This document shows positions 16,412 to 24,829 of a stretch of DNA of 64,000 nt, piece after piece (the first letter of the stretch is position 1; every line of letters starts with the position of its first letter). The stretch is from Amycolatopsis alkalitolerans (GTDB taxonomy: Bacteria; Actinomycetota; Actinomycetes; Mycobacteriales; Pseudonocardiaceae), in NCBI RefSeq assembly GCF_006152065.1, contig NZ_VDFW01000028.1:28986-92985 (forward strand), read 5' to 3'. Below the pieces are notes generated by a model. That model had not been told where the DNA came from. It saw only the letters and a program-made list of their open reading frames with translations, and did no database searches. Position numbers and translations under genes: made by a program.

Positions 16412-18051
16412 CCTCGCATGACCTGGTGGCGCCGGGGCCAGTGCGACCAGAACGCGCCGGTGTAGCCCAGCTCGAGCAGGCGCAGCAGAAACGGATTGTC
16501 GGCGTAGTTGTTGTCGTCCTCGGTCAGGCCGGGCAGCGTCGGCAGCATCACCCGGTGCTGCTCCGACTCCGGTACCAGGTCCCACAGCAGCCGCACCGTG
16601 TTCGCCCAGCGGCCGTTCGGCGACGCGAGCGTCCCCGGGTCCTCGGGCAGCTCGGGCGAGAGGTAGTAGACCGGGCGGAAGTGGCCGTGGCGGTCGAAGA
16701 TGAACTGCCGCTCGTACTCGATGACGCTCTCGCATGAGGATCGGGGTGTGAGCACGATCGGCTCAGTGGCCGTGTCCGACTGCAGGCCCGGCACCGTGCG
16801 CTCCCCCGCGCACTGCTGCGCGAGCCGGATGCCCAACGGCGAGTAGGGGAACAGGCGGATGCCGAGGCTGTAGCCGGCGACGGTCGCCTCGAGCCCGAGC
16901 GTCTGCTCGACCGCGTCGGTCAGCGTTTCCAGCGTCTCCCCAGGCATGCCGAGCAGCACTTCGAGCATCACGGGAAGCTCGTACTTCCGCACGAGATCCA
17001 CCACGTGCCGCACGTCGTCGAAGCCGTAGTAGCGGCGGCCGCCGCGGGTGACCTTCCAGCCGTCGAGCACCTTGTCCCGGACGTGATCCGGCGCCAGGTT
17101 GACCCCGGCACAACCCGCCTGCACGAGCAGGTCGAGCAGTTCCTCGTCGAACGGGGTGGGCTGGGCATAGATCCACAGCCGCAGTTCGTGCAACGGCGAG
17201 GACCTGTCGACGACCTTGCGCCGGATCACCTCACGCAGTACCGCCTTGCTGTGCGCGATCACCAGGTTGAACTCGCTGTCGGCGGTGTGCAGGTCGTGCA
17301 CGCCTTGCGCGCACAGCGTTTCCATCTCGTCCACCACCGCCTCCACCGCGCGTCGGGTGAAATGCGTGCCCTTGGCGTCCGGCTCCACGCAATGCGCGCA
17401 CGAATACGCGCAGCCGTTCTTGGTCAGGATGTTGCCGAGCCCGCCGCGCCGGTAATAGCGCAGGTTGTCCACTTTGAACTCGATCCCGGACCGGCGCGTG
17501 TAACTGGTCGCCGTGTTCAGCGGAGTGAACACCGCCTCGCGCCGCCTCGGCACGGCCATCCGCTCCACCCGCCCCGGCCCTCGATTGACGAGCAGGCCGG
17601 GCACCGTCTCCGGAGGCTCCCCGGCGAGCAGCGCATTGGCCAGCCGCACGATGACGTTCTCCCCTGGCCCCTTGACGCCGAAGGGGATGCCGAAATAGTC
17701 AGTCAGCGCGAACGGCATCGATGAGAAACCCACACCTCCGGCGACGATCGGCGCCGCGGTACCGGCTTTGATCTCTGCAATGATGTCTCGGTGGTCACCG
17801 AGGAAGACACGCTGCTGCTGCGCGTAAATGGTGTCGGTGTTGCGAATGGTCACCCCCACGAGCAACGGCGACCGTGCCGCGAAGTACTCCCGGATGGCAC
17901 TCCGCCAGTCCTCGCGGTGAAACGTCAGATCGACCACTTCGACGTCGAAACCGTCCGAGTCCAGTGACGTCGTCAGGATATCGAGCGCGTACGGCGTGAT
18001 CGGCGGATGGACGAGATTAGGATTGACCAGGGCTACCAGCGCTTTCCCCAT
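16408..18051 (-). CDS. B12-binding-domain radical SAM enzyme
   Basis: A 547-residue class B-like radical SAM protein. The N-terminal 140 residues look like a cobalamin-binding Rossmann domain (VNPNLVHPPITPYALDIL start, VGGVGFSS-type glycine-rich end). The radical SAM domain follows, with the [4Fe-4S] motif CAYSCAHC (CX3CX2C) near residue 220. Such enzymes mostly methylate unactivated carbon or phosphorus, for example TsrM; the substrate here is unknown. A GGGGGAG ribosome site precedes the ATG. It lies downstream of XRE and AraC genes on the same strand, so expression is probably tightly regulated. Confidence 0.85.
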   Translation of the reverse strand: MGKALVALVNPNLVHPPITPYALDILTTSLDSDGFDVEVVDLTFHREDWRSAIREYFAARSPLLVGVTIRNTDTIYAQQQRVFLGDHRDIIAEIKAGTAAPIVAGGVGFSSMPFALTDYFGIPFGVKGPGENVIVRLANALLAGEPPETVPGLLVNRGPGRVERMAVPRRREAVFTPLNTATSYTRRSGIEFKVDNLRYYRRGGLGNILTKNGCAYSCAHCVEPDAKGTHFTRRAVEAVVDEMETLCAQGVHDLHTADSEFNLVIAHSKAVLREVIRRKVVDRSSPLHELRLWIYAQPTPFDEELLDLLVQAGCAGVNLAPDHVRDKVLDGWKVTRGGRRYYGFDDVRHVVDLVRKYELPVMLEVLLGMPGETLETLTDAVEQTLGLEATVAGYSLGIRLFPYSPLGIRLAQQCAGERTVPGLQSDTATEPIVLTPRSSCESVIEYERQFIFDRHGHFRPVYYLSPELPEDPGTLASPNGRWANTVRLLWDLVPESEQHRVMLPTLPGLTEDDNNYADNPFLLRLLELGYTGAFWSHWPRRHQVMRG

Positions 18052-18128
18052 TGACTCCCCCTTCTCACAAGGATTTCCCTACCGAAGAGGGTGCGATCAC
18101 GGGTGAAACAGGGGCCAGGAGGCCACTT

Positions 18129-18401
18129 TCACCGCCACAGCCTCCGCAGCGCGCGAGACCGCTGGGCGGCAGCATGCAACTCAGGACGAGAAATGTCGAG
18201 GACCAGGCTGAGCCACCTCTGCCAGTAGGCGCTGGGAATGCGCCTGCCGCGTTCCCAGCGCGCCACTTCGTCACGGCCGACGCTGTCGTTACCGGAAGCG
18301 GCCCGCAGCGCGGTGGCCAGCTGCTGCTGGGTCAGCTCATGATCGTGGCGCGCGGATCGGATCAACTGGCCGACCGGAAACCGGGCGCCCGGCCCGGCCA
18401 C
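18129..18401 (-). CDS. XRE-family helix-turn-helix protein
   Basis: A 90-residue DNA-binding protein. The HTH covers residues about 10-65 (LIRSARHDHELTQQQLATAL, then DEVARWERGRRIPSAYW). It starts with GTG, with GAGG eight bases upstream, four bases after the AraC stop codon. The two form a transcription unit leading to the radical SAM gene 77 bases further on, for which it is a likely local regulator. Confidence 0.8.
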   Translation of the reverse strand: MAGPGARFPVGQLIRSARHDHELTQQQLATALRAASGNDSVGRDEVARWERGRRIPSAYWQRWLSLVLDISRPELHAAAQRSRALRRLWR

Positions 18402-18405
18402 TCAA

Positions 18406-19398
18406 CTAACCTCTTCGGATGTGCCGGCGGCTCAGGGTCTGCCTCGGCGGCTCGCCGAACCGTTCCCGGTATATCGCAGAAAAGCGGCCGTCGTGCGTAA
18501 TACCCCATCTGCTGGCGATTTCGCGCACGGTCGTGGCATCCGATCGCGCCACCGACAGCTCGTCGTGCACCCGCTGCAGGCGCACGCCCCGCAGATACTC
18601 ACTGGGCGAACTGTCTAATTGTTCCCGGAACGCCTTCTGCAATGCCCGCACGCTGACGCCGGCCTGCCGGGCGAGACTGGCCGGCGTGTGCGCCCACTCC
18701 GGATGCCCTTCGAGCAGGTCGACCACGGTTCCGACCAGCCGCGAGGGCACCGGGCGCTCGTCGCCGAGGAGGGCTGCCGTGTAGTTGTGCGGCTGCGTCA
18801 GCAGCAGCCCGGCCATGACGGTCCCTTCGAACTGCTCGACCGCGCGCGGGTGGGCCAGGATGCTCTCCGGGTCGTCCAAATCGGACACGGCATGGGTGAG
18901 CAGCTTGTACCAGCTGCGAGCAGGCTCACTCGCGGTATCCATATCCAGCGTGAAGCGAAGCGGCTCCGGTAGCGAGCTGTCCAGCATCGCGGAGAGCTGG
19001 GCCTCCAGCGCCGTTCGTTCGATCCTGATCACCAGCTGCCTGCAGCTGCCCGACAGCCGCATGCGCAGCGCTTCGGTCGCGGTCACCACGCAGATATGGC
19101 GCGGCGTCGTGTGCGCCTGCTGACCACCGCAGTGCAGGACGCCGTCCCCGGCGACCGGTGCGAACACGACGAAGAAGGAACCGAGTTCGCCGGGATCGAC
19201 CTGCACCTCCTGGCCATAGGCGACGTACGACATCGCCACATTGCGCAGGCGACGGCAGTGCATGACCGCATCCAGCCGTGGCGCGCGGCCCGGGGTATTC
19301 ATCGTATGCGGGCAGAATACTTTCGCGACGCGTTCACGAGTGTCGTCGACATCGCGCGATTCGAAGATCTTGTAGCGTTGCAGCGGGTGTCGCGTCAT
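18406..19398 (-). CDS. AraC-family transcriptional regulator (XylS/NahR-like sensor domain)
   Basis: A 330-residue regulator. Residues about 20-190 are an AraC-binding-like sensor domain (FCPHTM, LSYVAYGQEV-type strand, RTALEAQL), and the C-terminal 100 residues contain two HTH motifs (TPASLARQAGVSVRALQKAF and the final RFSAIYRERFGEPP). It is a paralogue of the AraC halves encoded at 43115-44425 and 44564-45571. It heads a minus-strand unit with the XRE and radical SAM genes. An ATGCAA-T-TTGCAT inverted repeat lies about 120 bases upstream. Confidence 0.88.
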   Translation of the reverse strand: MTRHPLQRYKIFESRDVDDTRERVAKVFCPHTMNTPGRAPRLDAVMHCRRLRNVAMSYVAYGQEVQVDPGELGSFFVVFAPVAGDGVLHCGGQQAHTTPRHICVVTATEALRMRLSGSCRQLVIRIERTALEAQLSAMLDSSLPEPLRFTLDMDTASEPARSWYKLLTHAVSDLDDPESILAHPRAVEQFEGTVMAGLLLTQPHNYTAALLGDERPVPSRLVGTVVDLLEGHPEWAHTPASLARQAGVSVRALQKAFREQLDSSPSEYLRGVRLQRVHDELSVARSDATTVREIASRWGITHDGRFSAIYRERFGEPPRQTLSRRHIRRG

Positions 19399-19517
19399 GA
19401 TCCCGGGGCAGCCGATGAGATGACGATGGCTTGCGTGATGCCCCCCTTCTCACCTCCATCCCCAACCTCCTCCATTCGGGATTCCCACGATACAGCCAAA
19501 CGGGTGGTCTTTGCTGA

Positions 19518-19530
19518 ATGCAATTTGCAT
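19518..19530. promoter_or_regulatory. perfect 6-1-6 inverted repeat upstream of the AraC gene
   Basis: ATGCAA T TTGCAT is exactly palindromic and sits about 120 bases upstream of the AraC-family start codon. It is a candidate operator for that regulator or for the XRE protein. The remaining stretch 19399-20070 shows no gene I can support. Confidence 0.35.
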
Positions 19531-20079
19531 TAACTTGATCGCCGGCACGCATCCCCCACCCGAACACCGGCGTACCGAGCCCCAGAACCCGCACCGGCCG
19601 GCGAGGTACAAACCGCTGGTGAACGTGGTCGCGACCTGCCGCGACGGCGATTCGGCATAGCCGGCGTCCCGCCGCGCGTTCAGATCCAAGTTCTGGACAA
19701 ACTGGGAGACATCAAAGAAGCGGGGTATTCCGTACCGGTCACACAATGAACGCGCTCCCGACACGGTCGATACCGAAACCGGCCGCCCACCATTGGCGTT
19801 GTTGGTTACGGTCAACACGACATACCGAACCCGATTCGCAGCAGGGCTTTCGAGGAAGTCGGCTGCGGCAAAGGCAGATCCGGCGCCTGCGCCCCGGCCA
19901 CAAAAGATTGCCGGTCAGGATCCGCGCGGCCGGCCCGCCCTGACGGACGGGGCACTTCCGGCTCGACGGTCCCGAACCGGAACGGCTCCATGAAACGCGG
20001 CACGGCATCTCCCCATCCCAGCGTCCCCGGGGACAGCTCCCGGCATCAACAGGGGCTGGTTCCGCCTTACCCCTAACGA

Positions 20080-20165
20080 AGAGGTCCCGGCGCCAAGGGG
20101 GGATGGCGCCGGGACCCGAATGCCTGACGCCCCGAGGGGGAGGGCTGGCGCCAGGCAAAACCGAG
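20080..20165 (-). ncRNA. 6C-type small RNA (two hairpins with C-rich loops)
   Basis: Read on the minus strand, two consecutive hairpins occur. The 5' hairpin pairs 20147-20157 with 20121-20131 (11 pairs) around a loop containing CCCTCCCCC. The 3' hairpin pairs 20104-20115 with 20084-20095 (12 perfect pairs) around the loop TCCCCCCT, which has six C. The only imperfect pair in the first stem is G-U on the minus strand but A-C on the plus strand, which identifies the transcribed strand. Two stems each with a run of about six C is the definition of the actinobacterial 6C RNA class (for example B11 of Mycobacterium). Upstream lies an A-rich stretch with TATGCT as a possible -10 element. Confidence 0.8.
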
Positions 20166-20254
20166 AACGTGAAATTTTCTTTTCGTTCTTCATGTTTTAG
20201 CATACGTCATTGGTCGCGGTCTGCATAGCTTTGCATCCCACTGTATTACTACGA

Positions 20255-20902
20255 TCACGCACCGTCGTCGGCATGCGGCCACCACCGGTTGAGCAGGTCC
20301 ATCCGGGCGTCCAGCAGTCGCGGGCTCTTCAGATCGACGACATGCGCCTCGCGCCAGCGACGGAATCCGATCCGTTCCAGGAGCAGCCCAGCCCGGACAC
20401 TCGCGAGCTCCGCGGACACCCGGTCCGGGTAGGTGTGCCCGAAATCCAACGGGGATATGCGGCACACGGCCAGGCGAGCCGATGGTGCCAGGATCCGCAA
20501 CACACCGGCGATCAAGGCGGACGCGAGCCCATGCCCCCGCCAGCATTGCGCGACGGTGAGGTGCCGCAGGATGATCATGCGAGCCGGCCCGGCGCCGATT
20601 TCGGCGCCGAGTTCGGGATGCAACCGGCCGGAGGGATCCAGCACCGTTTCTGCGAGGAACTCCAGCGCCCACTCCCCCACACTCACCGAATCCAGCAGGT
20701 TGCGCTCCGCGGTCAGGTCGGCGATCAGGAACTCGACGTCCGCGACATGCCGGGCCGGCTCGACGCATTCCCCCAGCCGGAACACATCGGCCGAGGCCGT
20801 CCAATGTTCCGGGTAGTCGTCCTCGTCGTCGGTGTGCCAGAACAGACGCCGATGGCTCACCGTCAACTCGATCGACAGCGGATTGCCTGGCAGCTCGCTC
20901 AC
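20255..20902 (-). CDS. GNAT-family N-acetyltransferase-like protein
   Basis: A 215-residue protein. The acetyl-CoA binding motif A is WRGHGLASALIAG near residue 125 (R-G-x-G-x-A type), flanked by beta strands RMIILRHLTV and RLAVCRISP. It belongs to a local family of four paralogues (also at 22503-23153, 38303-38962 and 40162-40791) sharing an N-terminal PLSIELTVSH element and a C-terminal RRWREAHVVDL segment. Substrate unknown. The GTG start has GAGAGGAG upstream. The following intergenic region carries repeated CATACGT-like words. Confidence 0.75.
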   Translation of the reverse strand: MSELPGNPLSIELTVSHRRLFWHTDDEDDYPEHWTASADVFRLGECVEPARHVADVEFLIADLTAERNLLDSVSVGEWALEFLAETVLDPSGRLHPELGAEIGAGPARMIILRHLTVAQCWRGHGLASALIAGVLRILAPSARLAVCRISPLDFGHTYPDRVSAELASVRAGLLLERIGFRRWREAHVVDLKSPRLLDARMDLLNRWWPHADDGA

Positions 20903-21097
20903 CGTGGTGCTCCTCTCGGACCGACCCGCACCAAACGGGCATGCCGCTCTCTTTCGCGGCCACTCACCACTACCCGCGACACGCCACTACACATCTATTT
21001 GCATACGTTAACTATCCTGTTCATAGCCTAGTTGTATACCTCTGTCTATATACGTTGGCAAGTGCAGGTATGCATATCCAGGCGCTAACGTCCCGGC

Positions 21098-21397
21098 GTG
21101 CCATCACGTGATCATTCAGGCGAGCGGAAAGCGGACCGGTCAGGCCGGATAATCAGGGAGGGCCCGGCAACTATCTGGGGGCAGGTAGCGAAGGACCTCA
21201 TCGCCCGGATCAAGTCCGGGGAATTCCCGCCCCACTCTCGGCTGCCGAACGAGAACGAGATGGCCCGCGACTACGGCGTCGCGCGGGACACGCTGCGCGC
21301 CGCAAAGAAGCATCTCGTCGAAGAGGGCTACCTCGAGGTCACGCAAGGCCGCGGCACCTTCGTGCGCGCGAACCGCCGGAAGCGCGCAGCGACGTGA
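21098..21397 (+). CDS. short GntR-type winged-helix regulator
   Basis: A 99-residue protein consisting of little more than a GntR winged helix: IWGQVAKDLIARIKSGEF, the recognition region NEMARDYGVARDTLRAAKKHL, and the wing VTQGRGTFV. No effector domain follows, unlike full GntR regulators. The AT-rich 190 bases upstream contain TGCATACGTTA, TATACGTTGG and TATGCATA, likely promoter or operator words. The GTG start at 21098 is uncertain. Confidence 0.8.
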   Translation: MPSRDHSGERKADRSGRIIREGPATIWGQVAKDLIARIKSGEFPPHSRLPNENEMARDYGVARDTLRAAKKHLVEEGYLEVTQGRGTFVRANRRKRAAT

Positions 21398-21590
21398 TCC
21401 CCCTCCCCAACGACGAATGACCAGTGGCGCACCCACAGACGCGAGCCGCGCCACCGGAGCTACCTCTTGACTGTCGGATCAAAGAGCAGCCGCGTCCACG
21501 GTAATCGCCTACCTCGTAGTCGTCTACCGCCGACGCGACTCGACACGGGGCTTCATCACATCGTGACCCCGGGAAGGGTGCAGGGACAAA

Positions 21591-22499
21591 GTGGACCTGA
21601 CCGCGGCGGGCCGCACCGAGGTGCTCCTGTGGCTGGCCGATGAGCTTCGGCGCCTGCGGGGCAGCCGCAGCCGCGCCGACGCGGCGCGCCGCATCGGGAC
21701 CACCGCAGGCCACATCGGTCATCTCGAAACCGGACGGAACCCGCCGAGCAGGATGGATATCGAGGGCCTGCTCGACCTGTACGGGGCGACCGACCAGGTC
21801 GAGCGACTGTGCGCGCTCCGCGACGCCAGCCGGCACGCGCAGGACTGGTGGTCCGAGTACGCGGACCTCCTCCAGTCCCCCGTCCAGGCCTGGCTCGGCC
21901 TGGAAGCGGTGGCAGCCCGGCTCCACACCTTCGACAGCCATGTACTTCCCGCGCTGTTCCAGATCGCCCCCTACACCGAGGCGGTGCTCCGCGCTCAGCA
22001 GGCCTCGCACGAGGATCAGCAGCGACGCCTGATCGAATTCGAGCAACACCGTCAGCACATCCAGAACGAGCGAGCTGACCCGGCCCAGTTGCTGGCGATC
22101 ATCGACGAGCAGGTGCTGCACCGCCTGGTCGGTGACGCCACCGTGATGAGGCATCAGCTGACCCACCTCGCCCGGGCGTCCCTGCAGCCGCACGTCACCA
22201 TCCGCGTCCTGCCCCGCGACCGCGGTCTGCACACCAGCACGGACGCCGCCTTCGCCATCGCGACCATGCCCAGCCACTTCGGGCCTCATCCCGGCGGCGT
22301 GTTCGTGCCGTCGCATGTGCACCGAGGCTGGCTGCAGAATCCACCGGACAGAGACGTCGCCGCGATCCGCCAAGGAGCATGCTATCGGCGACAGCGGGAG
22401 ATCCAGACCTATCGCGCGACCTGGGAACGGTTGCGCGAGCAGACGCTGGATCCCGAACGGTCACGCGAAATCATCGAGCAGACCAGGCGCGACTGGTGA
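21591..22499 (+). CDS. XRE-type regulator with DUF5753 domain
   Basis: A 302-residue actinobacterial regulator. An N-terminal HTH (residues about 10-65, SRADAARRIGTTAGHIGHLETG) is followed by the DUF5753 domain (about 85-280), recognised by WWSEYADLLQSP, LHTFDSHVLPALFQ and TYRATWERLREQ. Such proteins often pair with small DUF397 partner proteins; none is seen here. It is convergent with the GNAT gene next door with a 3-base gap. The GTG start is at 21591. Confidence 0.85.
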   Translation: MDLTAAGRTEVLLWLADELRRLRGSRSRADAARRIGTTAGHIGHLETGRNPPSRMDIEGLLDLYGATDQVERLCALRDASRHAQDWWSEYADLLQSPVQAWLGLEAVAARLHTFDSHVLPALFQIAPYTEAVLRAQQASHEDQQRRLIEFEQHRQHIQNERADPAQLLAIIDEQVLHRLVGDATVMRHQLTHLARASLQPHVTIRVLPRDRGLHTSTDAAFAIATMPSHFGPHPGGVFVPSHVHRGWLQNPPDRDVAAIRQGACYRRQREIQTYRATWERLREQTLDPERSREIIEQTRRDW

Positions 22500-22502
22500 G
22501 CG

Positions 22503-23153
22503 TCAGCTTTCGTTACGATGCGGCCACCACTGCCGCATCATATCGATCCCGGCGTCCACCAGGGACGGGCTGCGCAGGTCGATGATGTGTACCTCGCGCC
22601 ATCGCCGGAAGCCGATCCGCTCCAGCATCGCCCCGGCGCGCAGGCTCGCCAGCTCCGCGCACATCCGGTCCTGCCCAGGGCAGTGGAAGTCCGCCGGGGA
22701 AACCCGGCAGGCCGCCAGCCGGCCGGACGGCGCCATGATCCGCAGCGCGCTCGCTATCAGCACCCCGCCCAGACCGTGCCCGCGCCATGGCTCGGACACC
22801 GTGATCCGGCGCAGCACCACCAGCCGCGGCGGCCCCGGGGTGATCCACCGCTCCAGGTCGTGATGCAGCCGCCCGCCCGGTTCGATGACGGTTTCCGCGA
22901 TGAACTCCAGCGCCCACTCCCCGAGCCCCACCGAATCCATCAAATTCTGCTCGCCACTCAAATCCGCGACCGCAAGGTTGATATCCGCGACGTGACGTTC
23001 GTCGTCGGGGCATAACCCGATCCGCCAGATATCCGCGGAAACGTCCCACAATTCCGGCTGCTCGTCCTCCTCGGCGACATGCCACCAGAGCCGTCGATGA
23101 GAAACCGTCAACTCGATGGACAACGGATTCGCCGGAAGAGCAGGACTCATCAC
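22503..23153 (-). CDS. GNAT-family N-acetyltransferase-like protein
   Basis: A 216-residue paralogue of the 20255-20902 gene. Motif A is WRGHGLGGVLIAS near residue 130, with PGPPRLVVLRRITV before it and the RRWREVHIIDL segment at the C-terminus. Substrate unknown. It is read toward the DUF5753 regulator, so each plus-strand regulator in this region is bracketed by acetyltransferase paralogues. Confidence 0.75.
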   Translation of the reverse strand: MMSPALPANPLSIELTVSHRRLWWHVAEEDEQPELWDVSADIWRIGLCPDDERHVADINLAVADLSGEQNLMDSVGLGEWALEFIAETVIEPGGRLHHDLERWITPGPPRLVVLRRITVSEPWRGHGLGGVLIASALRIMAPSGRLAACRVSPADFHCPGQDRMCAELASLRAGAMLERIGFRRWREVHIIDLRSPSLVDAGIDMMRQWWPHRNES

Positions 23154-23916
23154 ACCTCCTCATTCCCCGCTGGCACCATTTCGCGAGCCCGAGTCCCCCA
23201 CGCTAAGTCCTTATCACCCGTTCAGACTACCCCTATCCCCCTATTGAGGCAGAATCAGATGGGGAATCGGAAAACCTGGTCACCAACGATACGGCCTGAG
23301 ACCTATTGGATACCGTTTCGAAACAACAACGAGATCATTCAGAAAGGGCAACCATCCGGTGTAATATGAAGAAAATTCGGCAATTGCGCCCTGTTCGCCC
23401 AACGCAAAGAACTCGACGGCGGCTCGCCAGAGCATGTTAACAGCAAGCCGAGAGCCAGCAGGCGGGTTACGAACCGCGACAACTGACAAGCAGACGTGCA
23501 CAACCGCTCACCGGAACCGTGTGGTCACACCAGTCCCTTTAACTTTCATCGCGCACCCACACTCGCGCGAACCCCGCAATCAAGGTATCCTCAAATCTTC
23601 TGCCAAGCTTCCCGAACCAGAACAACGGGGCGCAATTTGAGCCGTCCTGACGGAAGCCCTCCCGACCCATCAACTGATTAATTCTGTATTCTCATCGTAA
23701 TACTGCGCACGCCGTACCACGTCAGAATCACCGAAAATTCGCAGCAAGTATTCGCGCCACGGCTCACAAGTTCCACCTGCCGGCAATCTGACGTTTCGGA
23801 GACCGCCCGTCCGGCCAGCTAAACCGGGCCAAGGAGGTCACGACCCTTGTCCTGGCACGGCCAAACCAGGTTACTATATAAAATCTCAACACTACCCACT
23901 GAAATGAGGTGCGATC
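23154..23916. other. 763-base non-coding stretch of lower GC content
   Basis: No reading frame here resembles a protein. The segment is visibly richer in A/T than its surroundings, especially 23200-23360 and 23680-23900, which suggests acquired DNA or a promoter region. Just before the IclR start are TATATAAAAT-like bases at about 23874-23885 (a possible -10 element) and the GAGGT ribosome site. Confidence 0.5.
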
Positions 23917-24723
23917 GTGGGGAGCACGCAGCCACCCGATCCCGACGGCAGCACCCCGTCACCACGCCGGGCCCAGCGGGTCAAGCGTGACTATTCCGTC
24001 CGTGCCGTCGAGCGCGTTTGCCTGATCCTGAACCGCCTCCAGGAGAACGTCGACGGTATCACCCTGAACGAAGTGATCAGCACGACCGGCCTGCCGAAAG
24101 CCTCAGCGTTCCGCTACCTGCGGACACTGCAGAACAACCACTACATCGAGCGCGGAGAGGACAGCGTGTTCCGCCTCGGCCTCGGTTTCCTCGGTATGCA
24201 GTCCCGGCACCTGGAGATCCTGCGCAGGCGTGCCCTGCCCACCCTGGAACGGCTACGCGACGAGTTCGGGGAAACCGCGAACCTCGGCCTGCTCGACCAG
24301 CACGAGGTGATCTACATCGACATCGCCGAGAGCCGCCGGGGCGTCCGGCTCGCGGCTCTCCGCGGCGATCACACCCACCTGCACGCCAGCGCGCTCGGCA
24401 AGGCGATCGCGTCCCGGCTTCCCGATGACCGGGTAGCCGAAATCCTGACGGCGACCGGACTGCCGCAGCGCACGGCCAACACCATCACCACACCCAAGCG
24501 CTTCGCGAAGGAACTCGACAAGGTACGCCGGCTCGGGTACGCCATCGACGACCAGGAGGAACAGGAGGACGGCCGCAGCGTCGCCGTGCCCCTGCTCGGC
24601 ACCCATCTCCCCGCCGCGATCAGCGTCAGCGGCCCCGCCTTCCGGTTCGCACTGCCGGACATGGAAACCGTGGCCGAAAAGCTCGTCGCCGCAGCCGCCG
24701 ATCTGATCGCCGGAGGACCCTGA
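23917..24723 (+). CDS. IclR-family transcriptional regulator
   Basis: A 268-residue regulator. The N-terminal winged helix is at about 25-85 (ERVCLILNRLQ, ISTTGLPKASAFRYLRTLQ), and the C-terminal GAF-like effector domain at about 95-265 (GLGFLGMQSRHLEILRR, GKAIASRLP, RRLGYAIDDQE). It is a close paralogue of the gene at 27362-28198; the two flank the first sulfatase gene and probably control it or the iol operon. The GTG start has GAGGT eight bases upstream. Confidence 0.9.
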   Translation: MGSTQPPDPDGSTPSPRRAQRVKRDYSVRAVERVCLILNRLQENVDGITLNEVISTTGLPKASAFRYLRTLQNNHYIERGEDSVFRLGLGFLGMQSRHLEILRRRALPTLERLRDEFGETANLGLLDQHEVIYIDIAESRRGVRLAALRGDHTHLHASALGKAIASRLPDDRVAEILTATGLPQRTANTITTPKRFAKELDKVRRLGYAIDDQEEQEDGRSVAVPLLGTHLPAAISVSGPAFRFALPDMETVAEKLVAAAADLIAGGP

Positions 24724-24829
24724 TGACATGTTTCGATATGTCGACCACGTTATTGGTCACCTCATTTGAGCCCGGCCTCCGCGGCTGAGAAAATATCGAC
24801 CCAACATCGGGACGCAAGAGGAAACTTTC

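Noticed and set aside
19450..19818. Possible precursor peptide for the radical SAM enzyme (frame ending GIPNGGGWGWR)
   Set aside because: No ribosome site, no leader-like region or repeats, and no other RiPP genes; cannot be supported.
20084..20157. The double hairpin as a terminator or REP-type repeat
   Set aside because: Two different stems with C-rich loops and a strand-specific G-U pair fit 6C RNA better, and the motif is not repeated elsewhere in the window.
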